64,000 bases of DNA from Bedellia somnulentella (taxonomy: Eukaryota > Arthropoda > Insecta > Lepidoptera > Bedelliidae), in assembly GCA_963576735.1 (NCBI GenBank), contig OY755179.1:7192001-7256000 (forward strand). Direction: 5' to 3'. Of the stretch, positions 49,018 through 60,500 are shown in pieces; the stretch's first letter is position 1; each line of letters begins with the position of its first letter. Below the pieces are notes generated by a model. It saw nothing but the letters and a program-made list of their open reading frames with translations, did no database searches and was not told where the DNA came from. Made by a program: the position numbers and the translations under genes.

Positions 49018-52000
49018 CTATAGATACATCCCGTTGACGAGATAATCGGCGTCATGCGCGAACGATGACTTCCCTCGGCGCATGCGTCGTCGGATGGCGC
49101 GCACTCGGCAGCCCAACATTAGACCTAGGACTGTCGTCATTAATGTTCCTGGAAATTAAAATGGGTGGTTTAAAAGTCGGAGTAAATGATATTTTTACGT
49201 GATAACGAATAAATTTTTAAAAGAGTAGTTTTGAAACTCGATAGGAAAGTCTTTTACTTTAGAGTTAGGTTTAGAGTTATTATACATTAAAACATCACTT
49301 TTTAATAGGGTATCCACAAAGATCGGTATAGCCAGCTTAGATCCCTAAGGTTCGAGCTTAGGCGGTCTATGCGATCCGATAATGAACGCGGCGATTTAAA
49401 TTGATTCTTCATTCTTTAAAACACTTAATCCTTATAAGTTACCTAGTATGAGCAGCGCGACGGCCGCGGGCGGGTGATCACTGTGATCGTCGTGCTCGTC
49501 CACAGAGGTGAACTACATATGTATCTAAGTAACAGCTATAAAACCCTAGAAGGGTTAGCCAGAGCTAAGAAATTACAAATTACTCAGCCACTGATGGATG
49601 CTAAGTGGCGAAAAGACGGTAAAATAAAGGTTGTTGGTGATGGGTCTCCAACCGTATCGCCCAGACATCCCTTAAAAACCCAACTACCCTTAGTCGCTCT
49701 TACGTACACCCACGGGTAGAAATGGGGTAGTGATATTCTAAGCCGACACTACACAGCAACCTACCTAATATGTATGTATGTAAGTTACCTAGTATGAGCA
49801 GCATGACGGCCGCGGGCGGGTGCTCGCTGAGGCCGTCGTGCTCGTCCATAGAGGTGAAGTGTTCGTGCGCTGGCTGCGGCGGCTTGGTGGGCTGGGGCGG
49901 CTGGGGAGACGGCTTTTGCGCTGGCTGGAAGGGTTTTGTTAGTCGGTAATTATAGTCGGCAGGTTTTTGTGATGGATAATTATATGGACTTTCTAATTTT
50001 ACCGGCGCACATACTTACATATACTTTAAATACAACTCTTATATTATTTAATGTTTTTTGACATGAATTCCTCATGTGGGGATTATTACTCATAAATAAA
50101 AGATGTTATTAAAGGAAAGAAAAATTTCGACACTGGCGGGGTTCGAACCCGCGACCTTCGGGTATACGCCCCCGTATACCCGAAGGTCGCGGGTTCGAAC
50201 CCCGCCAGTGTCGAAATTTTTCTTTCCTTTAATAACATCTTTTATTTATGAACTCTTATATTGTGCGTCAGCCATACATAAACTTTTATTATTAATCAAC
50301 AACAACATTTTACCTACAAATGTGAAACTTCGTTTCGTGACCCTTTTCATAAGATTGGTCCTTCTTTCCTATCCAATATGAAGCTACAAATACTGCGACA
50401 CAGTAAACACGAACCTCAACTTTGAGTTCCTTCTTTTTAGTAGTATTTTCAGCGACAACTTTCTCTTTCCTCGTCTCTTCTTTCTTCACTTCAACAGCAA
50501 CTGTAGTCACTGCTTCCAGAACCGGGACCTTGGCGATCAGGTCGAAACCCTTCTTGGGACTGTCGCGAAGAGTTTGCTGCTGATTCGTGTAGATGTTGGG
50601 TGTTTCTGGCATCGTTTTAGGAGGCATATATACCGGCATCTCCTGAAAAGAGATTAATTTAAAGAGACCTGCTATTTTAATGGCAATTGTGCTTGTGCCC
50701 TCTGCCAGCGCCAAGTTCAATGTAAAAATGTATGAATCATTTATATTCTGCAAATAGAATAAATTTTTTATATGGTGATATTACAAGTATTAAGGGGTCC
50801 TTACGATTACGGGATTCTAGACAAATACTCTAGATCCCAGTGAGTAAACCAATCCTTTTTTCTATTAAAGGGTTGATTTATAAAGGTTTTGCAAGCTGAA
50901 CCACATATTATATCTTTTATCGAACAGTATAAACGTTACCATTTCAGGCCGTGGCTGTGGCACCGGCCAGGCGCGGCCGGGCACCGGCTCTGCCCAGTCA
51001 TACCGCGGATACCCCGCCACGGCGCCGCCCCAGTGCTCGCCTGCCATTGCGTCCACGGCTGGAAAATAACATCATTCATTAGCTGACACATTTGAATTAA
51101 CTAACTTACCTGTACTTTACTTCAGTTGAGTAGTGTCGGCTTTTTGACTACCCCATTTCTTCCGGTGGGTGTACGCAAGAGGCGACTAACGGTATTGGGG
51201 CTTTTAAGGGATATCTGGGCGATATCGATATGGCGATTGATATTTCACCATCATTTCCCCACGCAACTTCCAAAAGTAGCTGACGAATTTCTAATTCCCT
51301 AGTTCTGGCTACCTCTTCAAGGGATTTATAGCTGTCAGTATATGTATATTACCTTTACTTTTCATTGTTATATCAAGAAGGTAATCAGAGCTTTGAAGTC
51401 TACTTGAGCCTCTCTTAGAAATTGAAAAGAGACTGATTTTCATAAGTGCGTTTAAAACAGCGTCGCTAATATAATACTTTTTTCATATGCAACCACCAAC
51501 CACCATATGACCCATGAAGAGATGGGTGGATTACTGGTGTCTAGCAACACTAGTTGTACCTACTGAGGAAATGTATAAAGCATATACTGTTCAGACTATG
51601 AAGAGTGCGGTGGATAACAAAACGTAAAGTTCAAAAGCTTGAGCTAATTTTCCTACTCTATGATATTTTTATGTTAAAAATACAAATATTTGTTATTTCA
51701 AAAGTCATTATGCCAGCGGCCACAGGTAATCAGCGGTTAAGAACATTCCAAACTACAGCCACTTATAACATGAAAGTTTGCAGGAGTGCAGGTCTTTCAC
51801 GCAAAGTTAACAACCTCCGTAACTAAATATTTCAAATTTTCTATTTAATTAAATCTAAGTCCCATGTAAACCTACAGAAACTGTTGGATAGAGGAAACCA
51901 AACGTAGTTCAGCGCAAAAATTGCTGAAACAAGTTGTCCCTACCCTGATTGGTTGATTCAATTTTCTGACTTTTGTTGGTCATACATTTGCTTCGTCAGT

Positions 52001-54546
52001 TGAAATGCACTGAATCGTTTACGGATATTTTAATTCTTTGTTTTTCTTTGTTTAGTTAAGTTCTCTCTGTTTATATCTAAGCGAAAATATTATTATACAA
52101 TTCTTACGTGGTGCAGGTGGATTCCATGGTCTCCTCTGCCAAGCAGGCTCGAACTGTTGGTACTGTCCCATCATACCATTTGACATAACATTGCTGAAAT
52201 CGGAAATAACATTGGAAATAGTATTGGGTTCAATTTTGACCCAAAAACTAGAATTCTGTATTTGAAATGTTCATGTTTATGAAATTAAGCGTAACTTACT
52301 TGTTATTTTCTTGAAGGAGTCCACCTTTGTGACTAAAGATGTGTGAACTTGGAGCAGCTTCTAAAATGACAATTATATGATTTACCTTTTTTGCATCATT
52401 TCCATTTGTGGTCGCTTTTTCATTTATTCAACACATTAAACTTTATATTGTCTGCAGTTGTAGCAAGTAAATAGTTATGGATGATGAGTTTTCACAAAAG
52501 TAAATGTAAACTTCAGTAGATAGTCGCTTGAACTATACATTAATAAACTTTTGCATATATACATATACTCACGCCACGGCCATAAATTCCAAAAACGGGT
52601 AGCCAGATTTTCAGAGCTAGAAACTCCTCAGCCACATTTGAAAGTTTATAAGGGACAAGATGATAGAAATAAAGTATCGTTGGTGATCTCGAACCACATC
52701 GCCCAAAAACCACTTAGGCCTTTAAGCCCATACGGCCATAGTCAGTCACCATATAGTCACCTCTTACGACATCCGTGGGTGGTATAAACTTTTATGTAAC
52801 AACTAGTGGATCGGCCCCGCTTCGCACGGGTAGCGTAGTTTTAAAAATATTGGAGGTTCCTTCAATCACTGCTCAAGCGTTATGAAATTAGCGCCTTTAT
52901 TACAACTTACAGCACTCATGTCTGAATATAGTGTTACTTTGTGATTTTGAAAGCGCTTTTATGATCGGTTCAGATCAATATCTCCGAAATTAAGCTAATT
53001 TTTAGGTTTTAATTGATGCAACTACTTGCGCCATCTAGTACGTAATATGTAAATTACTAAGGATTTGGTTTTGATCGCGTGCGACTATTATGTTGGGACT
53101 ATTAATTTTGGTGTTTCTATACCGATTTCTATGATTATTTTTTTATTGAGTAGGTAATAATGTTAACTTTTGAAATAAGGGTGATTGAGAGTATTATAAA
53201 CGTAAGAGAAAACAAATATAATCAGAATGCGCCGAACTGCTAAGCTATCGGGAGTTACACGTGTTGTTGTGAGTCAACCATAAAAGATAGACATATACTG
53301 TTGCGGAATATTTTTTAGATAATTTTATGTAGAATATTTCCGTCATACGTGATTTCTATGTAACTTTGACCATTAAGGCTGCACACGCGAGGGAAGCTTA
53401 AAAAATGGAGTAACTGCTCCCGTTTTCCCAAAATTTCCCAAAATTCCCCTTTACTATTCTGCTGGAAAGTATACAAAAACTTGCCCAGGAGTATGAAGAA
53501 TAATTGTACCAAGTTTCGTTAAAATCCGTCGAGTAGTTTTTGTTTCCATAAGGAACATACAAACCGACAGACAGACAGACAGACAGACAGAAAGACAGAC
53601 AGACAGACAGACAAAAATTTTACTGATTGCATTTTTGGCATCAGTATCGATCCCCAATCACCCCCTGATAGTTATTTTGAAAATATATTCCATGTACAGA
53701 ATTGACCTCTCTACAGATTTATTATAAGTATAGACTAGTGGATCGTCCCAGCTTCGCACGGGTAGCGTTGTTTTTTTAAATATCTGAGGTTTCTTTCTTC
53801 AGTCACTGCTCAAGCATTGTGAAATTCAGCGCAAAATGATTTCAATTTATTAAATTTATAGCACTCCCTAAACAGTGTAGTTTGGTGATTTTAAATGCGC
53901 TTTGATGAACGGTTCAGTATTTCCGTTTAATAGCAAATTTTGGAATAAAACGCTATGAAGTATTTATAACAATCTAAAAAATAAATCATTACTTGATGTA
54001 GGATGCAACTACTGGCGCCACCTAGTATGTAAATTAGTAACGATTTGGTTTTGATCACGGGCGCGATGGCTTATTTTATGTATAATTTCGGTGTTTGTCT
54101 ACCGATTTCTATGATTCTTTTTTTATTGAATAGGTAATAATGTTACCTTTTTTAAATTTGGGATGAGTGAGAGGTTTACAAACGTAAGAGTAAACAAATA
54201 TAGTCAGAATGATCCGAACTGCTAAGCTATCAGGAATTACACGTCTTATTGTGAGTCAACCGTAAAAGATAGACATAAACTGCTGGGGATTTTTTTTAGA
54301 TAATTTTATGAAGAATATTTCCGTCACACATGATTTCTATGTAAGTTTAACCATTGAGGCTGTACACGCGACGGAAGTTTAAAAAATGGAGTAACTTCTC
54401 CCGTTTTCCCAAAATTTCCCGAAATTCCCCTTTACTACTCTGCTGGAAAGAATACAAAAACCTGCGCAGGTGTATGAAGAATAATTGTACCAAGTTTCGT
54501 TAAAATCCGTCGAGTAGTTTTTGTTTCCATAAGGAACATACAAACC

Positions 54547-54592
<46 letters not shown>

Positions 54593-57500
54593 AATTTTAC
54601 TGATTGCATTTTTGGCATCAGTATCGATCCCTAATCACCACCTGATGGTTATTTTGAAAATATATTTCATGTACAGAATTGACCTCTCTACAGATTTATT
54701 ATAAGTATAGATATGAATATAATAGCAAAGCAATAGTCAATATTTATTTCACAACAGAATATGTAATAAAAGATTAGCAAAGGATAGCGAAAAACAAGGT
54801 TTTCGTCTAAAAAAAATATTGGAATTAAAATGTTTTAAATATTTTAATACTGACACATCAGTAGGTTTGCCACGCGCTCTTAGACATTCGTGTTTTGCCT
54901 CGCTTGTTAGACGAGCACGAAAACTATTTCGAACGAATAAACGTCTTCTCGGCCATGAAAGCTTTGTCGTTCTCTCTCGACATACAAGACTGTGCTAACA
55001 AAAGTGGGAGGAGTCAGAGAATTTCGGAAGCCACGACAGACGAGATATCTCGACTGTTATTGCTTGCTATACTAGCGCCGCTGGGTTGGATACAAGCAGT
55101 TCTGTAAGTTTGATTAATACAAGAAATACGAGTATGTTAAGGAGAAGATGATAACTTACCTATAGCGTTAGGAATGTAATGGTGTTGCTGAGCTTGAGTC
55201 AGTCGATGCGGCCACCCATCATTTGCTATGACCGCTGGCTCAGCAACTAAACCTCTGTCAAGGCCTGCTTCCACGGGACCCTGGTTTAGTTCAAGTATTG
55301 AATAAAGATCATAACAGCTCATATAAGTCTACACAGAGGAGGTCTGGTGATTAAGGCCTAATCCACAACGACGTCTCTGGCTTAGGGTGGGTAGAGGTAC
55401 TAAAGACTTCTACGTGATAGTACGTGACTGGGCACCCAATATGCTTCCTAAAAATGAACGACATTAATCGTCTTACATTTCGGACAATTAAAGGTAATGT
55501 GCTTATATCGCATGATTAATGTTAAAGATCTATTTTGGATCTATCTACGTATATAAAGAACAGAAAAATAACATTTAATGATCGTGAACATAAATAAATA
55601 TTTTATGTACACTCCTTCTGCATAAAGAAATCATGATTCCTCAAGGTAGCCATACTGTGGCATTGAACCAACCGAGTTGATCAGAAATCAGGACATACAC
55701 AAGGGAAAAAAATATTTCAGATAATAGCATTCTATGGCCCAGTCAGCGATGATTGGCTGAACAGGGTACTCTTGTACTTGAGAAATTCTACGTAAAACTG
55801 TAGGTACATTTTATTGTTATAACTTCTAATTTAGTGACAGTTAGTACACTGTTCAAGCAACACGTGGGTAGTTTGAACACCAGGTGACAATGTCACGTGA
55901 TGTTCAGAAGTATTAGTGCCTCCGCCAACCCCTTCGGGGTTATTCAACGCGAACGTTTGAGTCTTGAGTCTTTCTAATTAAAATCACAAACCTGCGATAT
56001 CTTAAACGGTGCTGGTGTAGTGGAAGTCTTAGCAGCAGTTTCTATCGGTGGTACAGACGGACAGCCAAGCTCAGGTGCCTCATCACTTCCGTCAGCGCAC
56101 TGCGGGATCCCGTCGCAGGCGTTGTACACGGCGATGCACTCTCCGCCGCTGTGGCACTCGAACTGGTAGCGGCTGCAGCGCCGACCTAGTGGTTAAAAAT
56201 TAATGATGATTTAAATCAAAGGTTAGATTTATAAAAATAATTAGATGGTATTGTGGTGATGTCGACCACGAAAGACGTTTCTAGATAAATATACGTTTCT
56301 AGTAAAGAAGGTTAAAATGTACCCCGCGCCTGTCTAGCTGTACACGGACGCGAAGGCACGCTGGTTTTCAGCAACAGCTTAAACTTTCAGAGTAATACCT
56401 GAAAAACTTGACGCTTTTTGTCGGTGCCACTAAGATTAAACTAAGATTATTTCTTAAGACATTCTGAACGCCCCGTCGTAGGTCGGGCGGTTTTATTTTA
56501 CTTGACCAATGTAATAAATTTTTACAAACTTTTATGTGTACGAATCGCAAAAAGGGCTATTATAGTAGAAGTTGATTTGCGGAAAAAGCCCGTTCAACAA
56601 TACAAAAAAGAAGAGTATGAATGAAGCTTTTAACTTACTAGCAGTCTTCGGAACCTCAGCATGCGGCTCAGGACGAGGAGTGGTCACTGTGGTTGTATGC
56701 ACAGTGGTGCTGGTAATTGACCTAAAAGAAATTAGAAGTTTAATGTTAGGTCTCGTTTTTATATCAAGGTCATAACATATGGGTGTCATACGTTTCACCG
56801 AATGTCGCAAGCTCGACGCACGCGAGCTCGAAAAAATATTTGAGTGGTACGCCAGCTCGAAAGTACGTGAATTCGAAAACCGCCAGCTCGAAAGACGTTG
56901 GCGCGAATCACATTTCACCGAAAATATTTCATACGACCTTTATTCAACCATCTTTTCCCCACGCAACTTCCAAAAGTGGCTGAGGAATTTTGAATTCCTT
57001 AGCTCTGGCTACCCCTTCTAGGGAAATATAGCCGTGAGTATATGTATATGTATGTATGTATGTATTTCATATGGTTAATCAGTTCGAAAAGCAGTTTATT
57101 ATAATTAATGTCTTAATCTTTTGAATATTGAACATATTTTCTTTGAAGGTACTTTGATTTTTTAGTTATAGATGTTATTTGCATCCACCGTAAGTAAAAT
57201 AAATACGTTTATTGGAAAATCACCTAGCTACCTACATAAACTTACCTACAAAACCCAAAAAAGTAGCCATAGCCACAAAAATAGAAATCATACATACATT
57301 TACTTATTATAAATCACCTAAATGGGTAGCCAGAGAGAGAGAATTAGTGATTCCTCAGCCACTTTTGAAAGTTATGGGGGGAAAAGATAGTAGAATAAAG
57401 GTTATTGGTGATGGGTCTTCTACCGCATCGCCCAAAAAGCCTTTAATAAACAGTTAGCTCTCGTTAACAGCAACACTCTCAAACGTTACAATATAAATAT

Positions 57501-60500
57501 ACTCACGAATTTAAATCCCTTAAAAGGGTAGCCAGAGCTGAGGAATAAAACATTAGAAATTCCTCATCCACTTTTGGAAGTTAACAGGGGAAAAGATAGA
57601 AAAATAAAGGTTGTTAGTGATGGGTCTCTAACCGCATCGCCCAAAAAGCCTTTAATACCCCAATACCCTTAGTAGCCTCTTACGTACAGGCACGGAAAGA
57701 AATAAGGTATTGCTATTCTAAACCGAATTTGTATTTTTTGCAAGAAAAACGCGTCTACTGCTCTAAGTTATATGCACCAATATGTTTTGTTCTACATTAT
57801 TTTAAATGAGGGTAAATGAAACATAACATAACATAAACGTTCACGCCGTTTATCCCCGAAGGGGTTGGCAGAGGTACTAATACTTCTGAACATCACGTGA
57901 CTTTGTCACCTGGTGTTCAGAGTACCCACGTTTTGCATGGACAGTGTACTCACGTGATAGGGGGCAGGCCTATCGCCGTTTTGTACGAATACACTGTCAC
58001 ATGACTAAGTACAACTCAGCCATGTGGGTTTCCTCACGATGTTTTCCCTCACCGTTAGCATCCATGATAAATTAACCACACATATGACTTTAGAAAAGAC
58101 AAATTGGTGTAGGCCCGTCCCAGGATTGGAACTCACGCCCTTCTGTTTTTCGGGCGGGTGTTCTACCCACTGGACTATCATGTCGCTTATCTGTATCTGA
58201 TCTGAAATTTAGGCTATTGAACCCGCAATGTTCCAAGTATACACACAAGTTCATACATAATATGTATACTTACATATTATGTAAGTGAGTATATGCACAC
58301 CTATGGTTATGAATTTTAAATAGTAGAAATTTTAAGTAGCCAGAGAGCCAGTGAGCTTCAAAATTAGAAATTCTTTAGCCCCTTTTCAAGGTAAAGATGG
58401 AAAAAGATAAAATATAAGAAGATTGGGGATGGGTCTGTAACTCAAAGAACATCGCCAAAAAAAATACATATGCACAGCCATAAACCCCAAAAGGGGTAGC
58501 CAGAGCTTCAGAATTAGATATTCCTTTGCCACTTAAGGAAGTTCAGTGGATTGTAATATGAAATTTTTGGTGATGGGTGTATGCTCTCTGGCCACATCGC
58601 CTAACAATAACTTAAAAAGCCTAGATTCCCTAAGTTGCATCTAACGGCACCCGCAAGAAGAAATGGGTTTGTGCTATTCTATGCTGACACTACACAACAG
58701 TCGCCAAAAAACACCTTAGAAATCTCCAATGCCCAAAGTCATCTCTTACGAAAGTCACCTAAAAATAGTTGAATGCTTTTCTCAACAGTGGTAGCTCAAT
58801 GGGTAGAACTCCCGCCTATCATGCAGACAGGCGTGGGTTTGAAACACGGGTTGGGCCTACAGTAATTTGTATTTTCTGAAATCATATGTGTGGTTAATTT
58901 ATCATGGTTGTTAACGGTGATGGAAAACATCGTGAGGAAACCCACATGGCTAAGCTGTACTTCATGTGACAGTGTATTCGTACAAAACGGCGATAGGCCT
59001 GCCCCCTATCACATGAGTACACTTTCTAAGCAAAACGTGGGTACTCTGAGCACCAAAGAACAATGTCACGTAATGTTCAGAAGTATTAGTACTTCTGCCA
59101 ACCCTTTCGAAGAAATACGCCGTCAACGCTTGAGTTGAGTTGCTATTCTTAGCCTGCATTGTGTAGAACAGAGTAGAAATCTGTATTGTTGCAAATTACA
59201 TACATACATACATACATATTCGCACGCCGTTAGTAGTTCCCATTGGGTTAGGCAGAGACTATCGATCGCCACTTTGTACGATCCTGGCAAACCTCTCTGG
59301 CTTCGTTTACATCCATCAATCTTTTCATACATGCTCTTTTATTCTTCATACTGCGGACACCTGCCTTTTTGAGCCCATTTTCTATTTGATCCAAATGTGT
59401 CCTCCGAGGTCGTCCTCTACTATCATTACCTTCCACATTGGCTCTATATATCTCTTTCACCAATTTACTGTCATCCATCCTCTCTATGTGCCCAAACCAT
59501 CTCAACATTCCTTTTTCTATCTTTCTTACAATATCATCTTTTACACCACACCTTTCACGAATCACATCATTCCTCACACGATCACATAACCTTACATTAC
59601 ACACTTTTCTGAGGGATCTCATTTCTACTGCATTCACTCTACTTTCATGCTTCTTCTGCTACACCCAACATTCACTGCCATACATAAGCGTAGGAACGAG
59701 GATAGCATCATGCACAGCCATTCGGGCCTTTTCAGACACCGACTGACTAGACATTAGACTATCCAGTGCTCCATTTACCGCATTACCCTTTTTCACTCTT
59801 CTCTCGATATCTTCATCACACTTTCCATCTCTAGTAAACAAACTTCCCAAATATACAAACTCTTTCACTTGTTCCACTTTCTTACCATTAATCTCAATCA
59901 CGCATTCGGTCATATTCACCTCTCTCTCAAAAACCATAGTTTTTGTTTTATCCACATTCACCCTCATTCCCTTTTTTTCAAAAGACACACATGCAATATT
60001 CATCATCTCTTGCAGCTCTTCCACCGATGATGCAAGTAGCACTTGATCGTCGGCATATAAGAGGCATTTATCGATGAATCCACCCATTCTCAATCCATAA
60101 TCACTTTCACGCAACTCTGTTAAACAGTCATCCATGAACATGAAATCGAAGAGCCACGGGGAAGCTACACAACCCTGTCGGACACCCCGAGAGATCCCGA
60201 ACCAGTCAGTATTTTCCCCGTTTACACTCACACATGCACTGGAATCCTCATAGAGTGATACCAGTGCACGTATAAGTCGACTCCCCAAACCGAACTTGGA
60301 TAACACCTCCCATAAACACTTTCTTACCACCCTATCATACGCCTTCTCTAAATCAATGAAGGAGCAATACACCTTTCGGTTCTTAGCTAAGAACTTTTCG
60401 GTGATGCTCCTTAAAGAGAAGATTTGGTCCATACATCCCATTCCCTTTCTAAATCCTGCTTGCACATCCCAAATTTTATCATCCGTTTCATTCATCACTC

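Noticed and set aside
53454..54618. Minus-strand frames with CLSVCLSV repeats
   Set aside because: They are translations of (GACA)n microsatellites in the Helitron pair.
56572..57021. Plus-strand frames over the LRP11-like exon 3 region
   Set aside because: They are antisense to a phase-consistent exon and run into a family A SINE.
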